Shown piece after piece: positions 25,498 to 35,311 of a stretch of DNA of 64,000 nt. How positions within the stretch are numbered: position 1 is the first letter of the stretch; each line of letters begins with the position of its first letter. The DNA is from Anabaena minutissima FACHB-250 (GTDB lineage Bacteria > Cyanobacteriota > Cyanobacteriia > Cyanobacteriales > Nostocaceae), in contig NZ_JACJRG010000001.1 in the NCBI RefSeq assembly GCF_014697125.1, positions 248,001-312,000 on the forward strand. The letters run 5' to 3'. Below the pieces are notes generated by a model. The model was not told the origin of the DNA, did not search any database, and was given only the letters and a program-made list of their open reading frames with translations. The translations under genes and the position numbers were made by a program.

Positions 25498-28290
25498 TTA
25501 CACCATCTCAGAAGAAGCTTGCGCCATCGGCTGAGGCTGAGGCTGGAACATGAACAGCGAGTAAACCACATCGCGGCGGATGTTGACCATCATATCCAAG
25601 AACAACTCATAACCCTCACTCTTATACTCAATAAGCGGGTCTTTCTGTCCATAACCGCGCAAGCCTACCGACTCACGCAAAGCATCCATTTGCTGTAAGT
25701 GTTCCCGCCATAGGGTATCAATACGCTGCAAGATAAAGAACCGTTCAGCTTGGCGCATCAATCCTGGCTGAATTTGGTCAATTTGCGCTTCCTTGAGGTC
25801 GTAGGCAATTCTCACCTGTTCATGGAGGAAAGCTTTTATCTCGCTTACTCCCATGTCTTCTAGTTGACTCGCCTGCATATCAGCCAGCAAATAGACAAAC
25901 TCCTTGACTTTTTCCACCAACTTTTCCAATTCCCACTCTTCTGAGGGCAAATCAGGGTTGATGTAATAGTCAACGATGTCGTCCATCGTTTTTTCAGCGT
26001 ACTTAATTACCTGTTCCTTCAAATCTTGACCTTCCAACACCCGGCGGCGTTCGGCGTAGATGGCGCGGCGTTGGTTGTTCATTACCTCGTCATACTCAAA
26101 CACCTGTTTACGGATGTCGTAGTAGTAGGTTTCGACTTTTTTCTGTGCGCCTTCTAAACTGCGGGTAAGCATACCAGACTCAATGGGCATATCGTCTTCA
26201 ACGTTGAAGGCTTCCATTAAACCGGCAACGCGATCGCCACCAAAAATCCGCAGTAAGTTATCTTCTAAACTCAGGAAGAATCTTGTCGAACCGGGGTCGC
26301 CTTGTCGTCCGGCGCGTCCCCGCAACTGGTTATCAATCCGTCGTGATTCGTGGCGTTCTGTACCAATTACGTGCAGACCACCCCGTTCTACAACTTCGTT
26401 ATGCTCCCGTTCGGTAAAATCTTCGTATTCCTGCTTCACCCGTTTGTAAGCATCCCGCAATTTCTGAATTACAGGGTCATCGGTGGGGGCTTTTTCGGCG
26501 GCTACAGCTACTTTATCTTCTGCTTCTAGTTCTGGCAAAGAGCGATCGCCATATTCCCGCACCGCCACATCTACGGCTTCTTTTAATAGCTGTTCTGCTT
26601 CTTTAGAAAGTTGTGTCGGGAAAATCTCCGGGGAAGCTTTCCACGTTTTGACTTTTTTCCCAGGAGTGAAGCCTTGACCGCCACCGTGTCCCCCTGGTAG
26701 TCCCGTAGCCCTTTGTATGCCAAACACGTCTTCATCATCTGGTCTGACGATGCGAGGCATGAAGTATTCCCGCAGTTTCAGCCGCGCCATATACTCGGAG
26801 TTACCACCGAGAATAATATCTGTACCGCGTCCCGCCATATTCGTAGCAATGGTTACAGCACCCCTGCGTCCTGCCTGAGCGACAATCTCCGCTTCCCGTT
26901 CGACGTTTTCTGGTCGCGCGTTTAGTAATTCGTGGGGAATGCCTTGGGCTTTGAGTAATTGGCTGAGATATTCTGATTTTTCTACACTAGTAGTTCCCAC
27001 GAGAACAGGTCTACCTAGTTCGTGCATTTCGGCACATTCGCTAGCGATCGCTCGCCATTTGCCAGTCTCTTTTTTAAATACCAAATCAGACCAATCTTCC
27101 CGTTTTCTAATTCTGTTGGTGGGAATGACCGCGACTTCTAATTTGTAAATTTTTTCAAACTCGGCTTCTTCTGTTTTCGCCGTTCCTGTCATCCCACCCA
27201 ATTTGGGATACAACAAGAACAGATTTTGATAAGTAATTGTGGCTAGAGTTTGGGTTTCTGGCTGAATGTCTACGTGTTCTTTGGCTTCAATTGCTTGGTG
27301 TAAGCCATCACTCCAACGCCGTCCAGGTAAAACCCGTCCCGTAAATTCATCAACAATTACCACTTCGCCATTACGGACGATGTAGTTGACATCCTTCAGG
27401 AACAGTTCTTTGGCTTTAATCGCATTAAATACAAAATGCGCCCAAGGATCTTCCGGGTCAAATAAATCTGTAACCCCTAACAAATCTTCTGCTTCTGCAA
27501 AACCTTCATCAGTTAACAGCACATTACGAGCTTTTTCGTCAACATCGTAATGCTCATCTTTTTGCAGAGTGACGGCAATTTCCGCAGCTTGGATGTATTT
27601 TTCTGTCGGTCTTTCTACCTGACCAGAAATAATTAATGGTGTCCGCGCCTCATCAACTAAGATTGAGTCTACTTCGTCAATTACACAATAATTAAAATTA
27701 CGCTGTACCACATCAGCCATTGATGTAGCCATGTTATCCCGCAGGTAGTCAAAGCCTACTTCACTGTTAGTCACATAAGTGATATCGCAATCATAATTTT
27801 TCTTGCGTTCACTGGGAGTCATGCTCGCCTGAATTAACCCTACACTCAAACCCAGAAAGCGATGCACCTGTCCCATCCATTCTGCGTCCCGACGAGCCAG
27901 GTAATCGTTAACCGTGATTACGTGTACACCTTTACCAGTGATCGCATTTAAATAACTCGGTAAGGTAGCCACTAGGGTTTTACCTTCACCAGTTTTCATT
28001 TCCGCAATTTGCCCAGTGTGTAGAATCACACCGCCTAACATCTGGACATCAAAATGCCGCAACCCTAAGACTCGCTTTCCTGCCTCTCTGACCACAGCAA
28101 AGGCTTCTGGCAGAATATCATCCAGGGTTTCGCCTTTGGCAAGCCTCTGTTTAAACTCTGCTGTTTTGCCTTTCAAATCCTCATCGGAAAGAGCTTGAAT
28201 GTCTTCCTCCAAGAGATTAATTTCTGTAATGTAGGGTTGGTATTTTTTCAGCTTACGAGCGTTGGGGTCGCCCAACAAGAGTTTTAGCAT
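25498..28290 (-). CDS. secA: Preprotein translocase ATPase SecA
   Basis: Motor that drives unfolded precursor proteins through SecYEG in the plasma and thylakoid membranes. 930 residues. Walker [20 protein letters not shown] near 100, Walker [19 protein letters not shown] near 205, the preprotein cross-linking domain, NBD2 with [12 protein letters not shown] and [10 protein letters not shown], and the helical scaffold and wing. An insertion around 505-620 ([13 protein letters not shown] onward) is typical of cyanobacterial and plastid SecA. The C-terminus lacks the zinc-binding tail of proteobacterial SecA. Confidence 0.98.
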   Translation of the reverse strand: MLKLLLGDPNARKLKKYQPYITEINLLEEDIQALSDEDLKGKTAEFKQRLAKGETLDDILPEAFAVVREAGKRVLGLRHFDVQMLGGVILHTGQIAEMKTGEGKTLVATLPSYLNAITGKGVHVITVNDYLARRDAEWMGQVHRFLGLSVGLIQASMTPSERKKNYDCDITYVTNSEVGFDYLRDNMATSMADVVQRNFNYCVIDEVDSILVDEARTPLIISGQVERPTEKYIQAAEIAVTLQKDEHYDVDEKARNVLLTDEGFAEAEDLLGVTDLFDPEDPWAHFVFNAIKAKELFLKDVNYIVRNGEVVIVDEFTGRVLPGRRWSDGLHQAIEAKEHVDIQPETQTLATITYQNLFLLYPKLGGMTGTAKTEEAEFEKIYKLEVAVIPTNRIRKREDWSDLVFKKETGKWRAIASECAEMHELGRPVLVGTTSVEKSEYLSQLLKAQGIPHELLNARPENVEREAEIVAQAGRRGAVTIATNMAGRGTDIILGGNSEYMARLKLREYFMPRIVRPDDEDVFGIQRATGLPGGHGGGQGFTPGKKVKTWKASPEIFPTQLSKEAEQLLKEAVDVAVREYGDRSLPELEAEDKVAVAAEKAPTDDPVIQKLRDAYKRVKQEYEDFTEREHNEVVERGGLHVIGTERHESRRIDNQLRGRAGRQGDPGSTRFFLSLEDNLLRIFGGDRVAGLMEAFNVEDDMPIESGMLTRSLEGAQKKVETYYYDIRKQVFEYDEVMNNQRRAIYAERRRVLEGQDLKEQVIKYAEKTMDDIVDYYINPDLPSEEWELEKLVEKVKEFVYLLADMQASQLEDMGVSEIKAFLHEQVRIAYDLKEAQIDQIQPGLMRQAERFFILQRIDTLWREHLQQMDALRESVGLRGYGQKDPLIEYKSEGYELFLDMMVNIRRDVVYSLFMFQPQPQPMAQASSEMV

Positions 28291-28616
28291 GGCAGATTAT
28301 GGAAATAAATTGAGGGGATGGGAATTAAAAGGTTTTGGCTATTGATTATAAGAATTTAACCCAACCCAGCCATTTTAAGTAATAGATGGGTATGAGATGA
28401 AAATTAACTCAAAAACAGCAAAAATTAGATTCAATCTATGTATTTAGATGATCCGTTTGATTTCCCAGTTTAAATTGGAAACTCTTTTAATAGTATCATT
28501 TCACCCCCAGATGAGGCAGATAACTCCGACTGATTAGGGAGTGGTGAGTGGTGAGTGATGAGTGGTGAGTAGGCGATACTCATTTTGCCCTGTCACCTGT
28601 CACCTGTCACCTGTAC
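28291..28616. other. secA upstream region with STRR block
   Basis: About 325 bases upstream of secA (minus). The secA promoter is expected here. GAGTGGT-type and CACCTGT heptamers occupy 28542-28615, next to the cytochrome gene's stop codon. Nothing else was recognised. Confidence 0.55.
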
Positions 28617-29150
28617 CTACTCTGAACTCAGGCGACGAAAATTGTACTCCTTCGCACTGGGATGACAACTGACACAACTACTGATTTGCACAGGGCGAGG
28701 TAAATCAACTTGGGGATGTAAAGCTTTAAAATAGCGAGAATTGTTAACGCGATAGGGTGTTGCTTCGTCTTTTAGCTGAAAGCGTGAGAAGGTAGAAAGA
28801 TATCTCCAAACTAGAGTACGATTTGGATCTAATAAAGGCTTAAGGGTTGCACCATAATGCTGTGAGTCTTCTAGGAGGTTTTTCCAGGTTTGGGTGGGTA
28901 AAACCGCAGGTGGCAAAGCAATATGACAACTAGCGCAATTTTCCAGATATAATTCCTGTCCTAGTTGGTATCTCGCGGGAACTACATCAACTGTGCCAAT
29001 TTCTGCTGGAGGTGTGGCACTTTGGACGCTAGTGGCTAAGGCTAACAGCCAACCCATCACCAAACTCCAAGCCAAGATGGTGAAGATTAATCCTAACGGA
29101 CGGCGTTTGAGTTGGCGGTTACGGGATTTACGTTTAACCTGATTTGACAT
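28617..29150 (-). CDS. Membrane-anchored diheme cytochrome c
   Basis: 177 residues. A basic N-terminus (KRKSRNRQLKRRP) and one hydrophobic segment at about 23-43 would anchor it with the rest outside the cytoplasm, in the thylakoid lumen or periplasm. Two haem-binding motifs are seen: CASCH near 72-76 and CVSCH near 157-161. It resembles diheme cytochromes conserved in cyanobacteria; its redox partner is unknown. It stands alone. Confidence 0.82.
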   Translation of the reverse strand: MSNQVKRKSRNRQLKRRPLGLIFTILAWSLVMGWLLALATSVQSATPPAEIGTVDVVPARYQLGQELYLENCASCHIALPPAVLPTQTWKNLLEDSQHYGATLKPLLDPNRTLVWRYLSTFSRFQLKDEATPYRVNNSRYFKALHPQVDLPRPVQISSCVSCHPSAKEYNFRRLSSE

Positions 29151-29451
29151 TCCTCACATTCCCAGATACTTAGATTTATCCCTTGTAGCTAATGATAAGA
29201 CCTAAGCTGCATTGGAGATGTTGCGGATCTGATGTAAATATTTTAATTATTCCAATTAGTGTATGAGTCAGACAATTCTAGGCGTAGCCGCAGCTGGATT
29301 TTAGGGAGGCGATAAAAATAAGGCTTATATCCCCAGGGCGAAAGCATCTAAAGCACTCTCAATGGCAAACAAGATTAAGAGCTAATGAAAAAATCAATAT
29401 TTCTGGTTTGATTTATTTCCCAAGCCTGGAAGCGCGATCGCTTGATTATGT
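29151..29451. other. Intergenic region between cytochrome and GNAT genes
   Basis: About 300 AT-rich bases with a GGAGGCGATAAAAATAAGGC stretch and a HIP1 site at about 29430. No gene or hairpin of note. Confidence 0.45.
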
Positions 29452-30291
29452 TTACTGCTTGGAGGTGAATGAGTATTCGTGCCAATCGCTTAAGGGGCGA
29501 TACCCAATCGCTTGATAAATATGATTGGCTGTGGGATTGGCTAAATCTGCTATGAGGAAACAATGGCGACATCCCCGGTCTAGCAGTTTTTGGCTTAACG
29601 CTGCAACACAGGCAGTAGCATATCCTTTGCGACGATACTCTGGTGGTGTATAAGCTAAATTGATCCGACCAATTGTAGGTAACACTTGTTTACTAGACGC
29701 AACTGAAACTGGAGTGCTATCAACCCAAAAATAAGTATTCTGCTGTTTCAACCGATTATCTACTTGGTGTTCGACATCTTCGCTCACCGCCTCATCTATC
29801 TCAGATAAAAATGCAGAAAGCCACTCGATCAAAAGAGAGCGATCGCCTTCAGTTGCCAGTCTAAGATATCCTCTGGCCGTTGAGACTCTTTGCACTACCG
29901 TTAATTGGTAAATTTTCATTACCACCGACCGTTGATAGAATTGTCCTGTCAGCGTTTGCCAAGTCTGCGAGAATATTTCTGCCTCAAAAGCCAGTCCCAT
30001 ACTTCCTGGCAGTTGCTCTTGACGCAAATCTTGAGCAATCAACCGCAAGGCATCCATATTTTGGGCTTTGGATAGGATCAATTTTTGGGGTGGGGTGCGG
30101 ATGGCAACAGCCAGAATCTCACCACTTGTTTGGACAATTGCTAAATAAGGCTTACCCAGATAACGTTCTGGGTTATGCAACAAGGTATGCGAAATACTGA
30201 GCAAAACATTATTTTCTACCTGATGCTGGAGTAAGTAAGCCTGAGTGGAGTGCCAGAACTCCTGAATGTTGTCGAATCGATGTAGTTGCAT
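29452..30291 (-). CDS. GNAT-family N-acetyltransferase
   Basis: 279 residues. The C-terminal half (about 130-279) is a GNAT domain with the acetyl-CoA motif TPPEYRRKGYATACVAALS (Q/RxxGxG/A form), then FLIADLANPTANHIYQAIGY. The N-terminal half (1-130) looks like a degenerate second GNAT-like region (YLAIVQTSGEILAVAIR). The acceptor is unknown. Its 5' end overlaps by 76 nt a short signal-peptide frame on the same strand, which suggests the upstream sequence was rearranged. Confidence 0.85.
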   Translation of the reverse strand: MQLHRFDNIQEFWHSTQAYLLQHQVENNVLLSISHTLLHNPERYLGKPYLAIVQTSGEILAVAIRTPPQKLILSKAQNMDALRLIAQDLRQEQLPGSMGLAFEAEIFSQTWQTLTGQFYQRSVVMKIYQLTVVQRVSTARGYLRLATEGDRSLLIEWLSAFLSEIDEAVSEDVEHQVDNRLKQQNTYFWVDSTPVSVASSKQVLPTIGRINLAYTPPEYRRKGYATACVAALSQKLLDRGCRHCFLIADLANPTANHIYQAIGYRPLSDWHEYSFTSKQ

Positions 30292-30563
30292 AATTTGGCT
30301 GACTCACGAACCAAGAAAAGAGTTGTGCTATCTACAAGTAAACCCTGAATCCTTACTAAGATTCTAATTTGGCTCTTTTGCTTTAATTTAGGCAAAATAA
30401 ACCTAAAAACCGTGTGTAGCTGAGAATTAGCTGTTTTAATTTGCTGTTGTGCTAATATTTGCTTTTGATTATTAGTAGCTATAGCTGACTGATGAAAGCT
30501 GCTAGCACTAAGTAATAAAATTACTGCACATACATTACCAAGATTTTTTAAGTTCAAAATCAT
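30216..30563 (-). pseudogene. Truncated exported protein, probable gene remnant
   Basis: A 115-residue frame. Residues 1-29 form a signal peptide (LGNVCAVILLLSASSFHQSA). The middle reads FRFILPKLKQKSQIRILV, like the start of a family of exported cyanobacterial proteins whose domain begins with 'LKQKTQVPI-LP'. After that the sequence turns random-looking and runs 76 nt into the GNAT gene. The simplest reading is a 5' gene fragment whose 3' part was lost when the GNAT gene was brought in or the DNA was deleted. A short functional secreted protein cannot be excluded. Confidence 0.45.
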
Positions 30564-30696
30564 TTTGCAAGGCCTATTTTCAATGGAATACTTAACTTGT
30601 ATTTCCCATTTTTTGGCTGAAATTACGGATGAGTGAAAAAATACGCTAGATAAGCGGGGAGAAACAGCCTAGCTTTTGTGGGGTGGTATTCTTAAA

Positions 30697-32316
30697 CTAA
30701 AAATTTAGAATATCGATTGATTCTATTATTTCTAGCTCTAAAATTCTGTCTTTTGTATCTTTGAGTGCTGCTAAATTCCCTTCTTGACGATAGATATTTG
30801 CTGCTTTCTGAAAATCTGTAATTGCCGCTTGTAGATTTTTCATGCCAGCATAAATATTACCTCGGTTATAATACGCATCGGCATAATTAGCATTAATTTG
30901 TATTGCCTGGGTGTAATCTGCGATCGCGCCTTCTTCATCACCTACATCACAACGCACGTTACCCCGGTTATAATAGACATCGGCAAGATGGGGATTAATC
31001 TGTATTGCTTGAGTATAATCTGCGATCGCGCCTTGATAATCTCCAATATCTGCACGAGCATTACCACGATTCTTGTAAGCATTGGCATCATTAGGGTTAA
31101 GCTGCATTGCTTGGTTAAATCCCGGCTGATTGCCGACAATATAACGGGCAATATCACGATTTTTATTTATATCCCCATACTGAGGATTAATTTTAATTGC
31201 CTGATTATAATCTTCAATTGCTCCTTGATTATCCCCTAAACAAGAGCGTGCTTCTGCACGGTTTTTATAAGCAATAGCCGCATGAGGATTAATTCTTATT
31301 GACTGGGTATAATCATCAATTGCTGCTTCATATGCTCCCAATTGCGATAAAGCCAACCCACGCTTATGGTAAGCTTTAGCATCATCTATATTGATATTTA
31401 TGACTTGAGAATAGTCTGCGATCGCTTTTTTATAATCTCCTAATTGATCATAAGCTAAACCCCGTTTATAATATAATTCTGTATTTTGCAAATTCAGCTT
31501 TAAAGCTTGGGTATAGTGACTAATAGATGCTGAATACTCCCCTTTACTAAAACATTCATCACCCAATTCTTTATAGTCTAGGTTTAAATCTCTTTCTCTG
31601 GATACAATGGAATTTTTAATATCTGCTTGTTTTATCTTTAACTGAGAGATAGATTCTGGTTTATTATCATGTTTGTACAGCAGAGTTTTTTTGTTTACAA
31701 TATGATTATTGCTAGCAGCTTGTAACTGTTCCAAATAATAATATAAGCCACCAGCATACAATAATTGATCTATCCCGAAAGATATGCTACCGGTTTTCAA
31801 TTTAATCATCCGCGTGGGGAGAAATCCAGCTAATAACAAGTGATATTCTGATTGTGCTTCATGCACCGCTTCTTGAATCAAAATGCAAACTACCACTGCA
31901 TTTTTTTCAACTTCTTCAGAACTAACTGACCATCTCACTCTATCAATACTCCCGTGACGAGATTTTACCTCAATACCAAGAGATGGATCAGCCGTGAGAG
32001 TAAAATCTATCTTCCCATCACCACCAAATCGCTTTTCATAATCTACTTCTGTAATAAAATCAGCTAAACGTTCTTTAACAACTTCCTCACCCAATTTTCC
32101 TTTAAGGTAGCTAATAAAAACATCCCGGACTGGCGAAACTCGTTTATATTTTTCCGCCATTTGCCAGCAAAAATTACGTAAGGCTTTTAATCTTTCACCG
32201 GCAATAATTGTCAATTCACTATATTGACCTTCATTTTCACAATGAAGTAAACAACCAGATGATAACCTTTTAATAAAATCAGACTGTAGCGATCGCAGTA
32301 GTGTAATCCAGTCCAT
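30697..32316 (-). CDS. PD-(D/E)XK nuclease-like domain fused to TPR repeats
   Basis: 539 residues. The N-terminal part (about 60-200) carries acidic and lysine residues spaced as in PD-(D/E)XK nucleases: GEEVV at about 76-80, GKIDF with Asp104, and GIEVKSR with Glu116 and Lys118, followed by a VVVCILIQEA strand. Residues about 205-250 form a linker. Residues about 250-520 hold roughly eight TPR units (GDYKKAIADYSQVI, GDYQGAIADYTQAI and similar), one of them degenerate. The layout suggests a nucleic-acid-cutting or -binding domain steered by a protein-interaction scaffold. The cellular target is unknown, and catalytic activity is an inference. Confidence 0.72.
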   Translation of the reverse strand: MDWITLLRSLQSDFIKRLSSGCLLHCENEGQYSELTIIAGERLKALRNFCWQMAEKYKRVSPVRDVFISYLKGKLGEEVVKERLADFITEVDYEKRFGGDGKIDFTLTADPSLGIEVKSRHGSIDRVRWSVSSEEVEKNAVVVCILIQEAVHEAQSEYHLLLAGFLPTRMIKLKTGSISFGIDQLLYAGGLYYYLEQLQAASNNHIVNKKTLLYKHDNKPESISQLKIKQADIKNSIVSRERDLNLDYKELGDECFSKGEYSASISHYTQALKLNLQNTELYYKRGLAYDQLGDYKKAIADYSQVININIDDAKAYHKRGLALSQLGAYEAAIDDYTQSIRINPHAAIAYKNRAEARSCLGDNQGAIEDYNQAIKINPQYGDINKNRDIARYIVGNQPGFNQAMQLNPNDANAYKNRGNARADIGDYQGAIADYTQAIQINPHLADVYYNRGNVRCDVGDEEGAIADYTQAIQINANYADAYYNRGNIYAGMKNLQAAITDFQKAANIYRQEGNLAALKDTKDRILELEIIESIDILNF

Positions 32317-33109
32317 GTAAAGTTCTGCGAATTTCTTGCTGAAATTATTTTAATGATATATCGAGTTAAAGTAAACCTGATATTCCATTTAGTTTACTGA
32401 TTTGTATGTTTTGACCGATGTACAGAGGAGTTACACAAGTACGTATATACCAATATTATTTCCTCTTTCATATGTTTATCACAGATTTTTGCTAGTGGAT
32501 TAAAAGATATAAGTATCTTAATTAATTCCATTCTCAAGCATGAATCACTGCCAAGAAACCCAATTGCTTAAAGAAAAAGGGTGTCTGAAATCTTATGATT
32601 TTTACCCATGACAGAGAAAATAAAAAATATATAACTCTGTTAATATCAAGATTTTATAGCTTAATAATGTTCTTAATAGTGAATGCTTCAAAATCACAGA
32701 AACTGTGCGTGTTGATACAAAAAAATTCTAATAGCTGTTATATGCTTTCAAAACCCTTTACTTTTACCCTAATAGCGGAAATACCGCTAAAAAAGCACCA
32801 GAATGTTGAGGAATTTCCCCTAAATTAGTTCGATTGGATCTGAGTTAACAGCAACAATTGTGCTATTAGGTAAGTGGTTTCCTGCATTCTGGTGATTTAC
32901 TTATTGGTATAATTATAAAGAAATAGATCCCTCCAAGTCGTTAAAATCACTGAGTTGTGATGTTATGCTACGATGCAGAACGCCAACGCCTTTGATTAAA
33001 TAAGCTTTTGCAGTTTATTAAAGAAACAAATAAAAATATCGCCAGTCACATTAAGATTAGTTTGCTGGGATACTCAGCGCAATGCCAATTTATTTAATTT
33101 TGTTGCCCT
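32317..33109. other. AT-rich intergenic region with a long inverted repeat
   Basis: About 790 bases between divergent genes. A perfect 10-bp inverted repeat pairs 32796-32805 (CACCAGAATG) with 32885-32894. A small AGCGG/CCGCT hairpin lies at about 32774-32788. The plus-strand frame at 32595-32828 is low-complexity and was not called. Promoters of miaE (plus) and the nuclease-TPR gene (minus) should be here. Confidence 0.5.
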
Positions 33110-33709
33110 GTGCTTACTTCCGTGTTATCAACTATCAATGCACTCAAGCAACCAACGAGTGATGCTTGGGTAGAACAAGCGATTTCTAATTTAGACATCA
33201 TTTTGCTTGATCATTCCCACTGCGAACGCAAAGCAGCAGGGGTGGCGTTAAACTTTATGTTTCGCTATCCTTCTAATACTAAAATGGTGAGAGAATTAAC
33301 TGCGATCGCCCGTGAAGAACTCGAACATTTTGACTTGGTGAATCAGTGGCTAGAAAAGCGAAATATACCTCTAGCACCTTTACCTCCACCTCCCTATGGT
33401 GCGGGGTTGAAAGCGGCTGTGCGTCCTCAAGAACCAGAACGGTTTTTAGATTCCTTACTCGTGACTGGCTTAATTGAAGCGCGTAGTCACGAACGCTTAG
33501 GATTATTAGCTATACACTGTCCTGATTTAGAATTAGCTAAGTTTTATAAAAGTTTAATGGCATCAGAAGCGCGACACTTCGGTATTTATTGGGTTTTAGC
33601 TGATACTTATTTTGACCGGAAAATTGTCACCGAACGACTAGATGAATTATCAATAATTGAAAGCGAGTTACTTGCAAATTTACATCCAGAACCGAGAATT
33701 CATAGTTAA
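33110..33709 (+). CDS. miaE: tRNA-(ms2io6A37) hydroxylase MiaE
   Basis: Non-haem diiron enzyme that hydroxylates the isopentenyl group of modified A37 in tRNAs reading codons that start with U. 199 residues from a GTG start. Ferritin-like iron ligands are visible: the DHSHCERKAAGVAL helix, AREELEHFDLV (ExxH), LIEARSHERLGLL and ASEARHFGIYW. Length and motifs match MiaE well. It is followed after 18 nt by a VOC-family gene on the same strand, so the two may be co-transcribed. Confidence 0.93.
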   Translation: MLTSVLSTINALKQPTSDAWVEQAISNLDIILLDHSHCERKAAGVALNFMFRYPSNTKMVRELTAIAREELEHFDLVNQWLEKRNIPLAPLPPPPYGAGLKAAVRPQEPERFLDSLLVTGLIEARSHERLGLLAIHCPDLELAKFYKSLMASEARHFGIYWVLADTYFDRKIVTERLDELSIIESELLANLHPEPRIHS

Positions 33710-33727
33710 GAGAATCACGCGTTATTT

Positions 33728-34135
33728 ATGTTCCTACATTTAACACATATCAGGTTACTGGTCTCCAACTACAGAGACTGTTTTTTGTTCTACCGCGATG
33801 CGCTGGGATTTGTTATTGATTGGGGTGATGAAAATAGCGGTTACGCTGAGTTGCATACCGGGGATGGTGTCAAGCTGGCTTTGTTTAGAAAAGAGTTAAT
33901 GGCGGAAGCAATTCCTAGTGCTTATCAACCTTCAGCAATGGAGTGTCAAAATAAAATGGCTTTGGTATTTGCAGTTGATAATGTAGATGAGTTTTATTAT
34001 CATCTCAAAGAAAAGAACGCCATCATTGTGACACAACCAATGGATCGTCCTGAATGGGGATTAAGAACAGCACATTTTCGCGATCCTGATGGTAATTTGA
34101 TTGAAATATTCAGCAATATGAGCAGCTTAAATTAG
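33728..34135 (+). CDS. VOC (glyoxalase/dioxygenase) family protein
   Basis: 135 residues with the two beta-alpha-beta-beta-beta modules of the vicinal-oxygen-chelate fold: LTHIRLLVSNYRDCFLFYRDALGFVIDWG and KMALVFAVDNVDEFYYHLKE, ending FRDPDGNLIEIF. Potential metal ligands are His5, His43 or nearby, and Glu129 or nearby. It could be a glyoxalase-like or antibiotic-resistance-like enzyme; no substrate can be assigned. It lies 18 nt after miaE. Confidence 0.85.
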   Translation: MFLHLTHIRLLVSNYRDCFLFYRDALGFVIDWGDENSGYAELHTGDGVKLALFRKELMAEAIPSAYQPSAMECQNKMALVFAVDNVDEFYYHLKEKNAIIVTQPMDRPEWGLRTAHFRDPDGNLIEIFSNMSSLN

Positions 34136-34242
34136 GGTTTTGCTGCGTGGTGAATGGACGGTGAAAATTTAAACGCAGAGGATAAGGAAGGGTAAGCGCA
34201 GAGGTACGCATAGCATTTGCAGCGAATCTAGGAGTTGATAAA
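34136..34242. other. Short intergenic region with dispersed repeat remnants
   Basis: Contains a partial ACGCAGAGG-type element (about 34173-34210), similar to the one upstream of secA. No gene. Confidence 0.4.
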
Positions 34243-34536
34243 TTAAGATACTAAGACACGAGGACGGATGGTTTCCTGAATTTCCTTGCCAACTGTTTGT
34301 TCAGCTAATTTCAATTCATAGTTTTTCTGAAGATTTAGCCAAAATTCTCCACCAGTACCAAAATATTGTCCTAATCGCAAAGCTGTATCAGCTGTTATCC
34401 CTCTTCTACCATTGATAATTTCGGTAATTCTGTTTTTAGGAACATGGAGAACACGAGCTAAATCACTTGCAGTCATGCTGAGTTCAGTAATTTCATCAGC
34501 AAGAATTTCTCCAGGATGGATAGGTGAACGTGCCAT
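34243..34536 (-). CDS. higA: HigA-family antitoxin (XRE helix-turn-helix)
   Basis: 97 residues. IHPGEILADEITELSMTASDLARVLHVPKNRITEIINGRRGITADTALRL is the classic HigA start and HTH, here beginning at residue 5. The remainder, FGTGGEFWLNLQKNYEL, is also typical. A higB toxin gene normally precedes it. Only the decayed 3' end of one is found 12 nt upstream, so the antitoxin appears to be an orphan that may still act as a repressor. Confidence 0.9.
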   Translation of the reverse strand: MARSPIHPGEILADEITELSMTASDLARVLHVPKNRITEIINGRRGITADTALRLGQYFGTGGEFWLNLQKNYELKLAEQTVGKEIQETIRPRVLVS

Positions 34537-34547
34537 TGAAATCTCCT

Positions 34548-34705
34548 TTAGTGATAATCTGTGATTTCTATGTTGAAGGGCTGAGGAAAATCATCAGGCC
34601 AGTTAAAACAAATTCTCCATTGCGCATTAATTCGGATATAGCACAAAAGATCGCATCTACTTGCAACTCCCCGTCCAAAAATTCGACTCCCTGACTCTCA
34701 AACAG
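34548..34705 (-). pseudogene. higB: Remnant of a HigB toxin gene (3' end)
   Basis: On the minus strand the last 30 or so codons before the TAA at 34548-34550 read YIRINAQWRICFNW, then PDDFPQPFNIEITDYH, which matches the C-terminus of HigB toxins (RINxQWRICF...VEIxDYH). Upstream the reading frame loses all HigB character within about 20 codons and no start is found, so the N-terminal half, including most of the RelE-like fold, is missing. It ends 12 nt before higA, the normal higBA spacing. The toxin is judged non-functional. Confidence 0.7.
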
Positions 34706-34822
34706 GGACATAAATTCATGCTTTGCGAGTGTGACCTGAGTTAGAATCAGCTAGAGAAGCTATACGCTGGGTAAATTCGGGAATAAATCCAGAAGACTTT
34801 TCCGTACAAATCTGACCCACAA

Positions 34823-35308
34823 ATGGTAATGAACAGCCACTACAAAGACTTCTTAATTCGTAACTGGCAAAAAAGCGATCGCACTAAAGCCGCCGCCGTC
34901 ATTAGTTACGTATTATCAGAATACGGTTTGGGTTGGGAACCTAAAGGTGCTGACCGCGATGTCCTGGAAGTGGAAGAATGTTACTTAGTCACAGGGGGAG
35001 AGTTTTGGGTAATTGAACACCAAAGCCAAATAGTTGGTACGGGGGCATACTATCCCAATCATCGAGGGGAAAAGTCCGTTGAAATCAGGAAAATGTATCT
35101 TTTACCCAGTGTTAGGGGTTTAGGATTAGGGAAATATTTGTTACAACAGTTAGAAGCAGCGATCGCTAACCGTGGTTTTGAGCAAATTTGGATTGAAACC
35201 GCCAGTGTGTTGGTAGAAGCAGTCAAGTTGTATGAACACAATGGCTATCAGCCAGCGACAGGTGTAGAAACTTCACGCTGCGATCGCGTTTATGTGAAAT
35301 ATTTATAA
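34823..35308 (+). CDS. GNAT-family N-acetyltransferase
   Basis: 161 residues. The acetyl-CoA motif is in MYLLPSVRGLGLGKYLLQQL (RGxGxG) near 92-111, followed by IWIETASVLVEAVKLYEHNGY. The N-terminal region has FLIRNWQKSDRTKAAAVI, as in small-molecule acetyltransferases. The substrate is unknown. The comF-like gene starts 3 nt after its stop codon, so the two are probably one transcription unit. Confidence 0.88.
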   Translation: MVMNSHYKDFLIRNWQKSDRTKAAAVISYVLSEYGLGWEPKGADRDVLEVEECYLVTGGEFWVIEHQSQIVGTGAYYPNHRGEKSVEIRKMYLLPSVRGLGLGKYLLQQLEAAIANRGFEQIWIETASVLVEAVKLYEHNGYQPATGVETSRCDRVYVKYL

Positions 35309-35311
35309 AAA

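Noticed and set aside
32595..32828. A 77-residue plus-strand frame in the 0.8-kb gap before miaE
   Set aside because: AT-rich, low-complexity translation with no visible domain or good ribosome site; treated as chance.
34548..34730. An alternative frame through the higB remnant (LAKHEFMSLFESQGVEFLDG onward)
   Set aside because: It stays open for about 50 codons but has no recognisable family, while the other frame clearly matches the HigB C-terminus just before higA.
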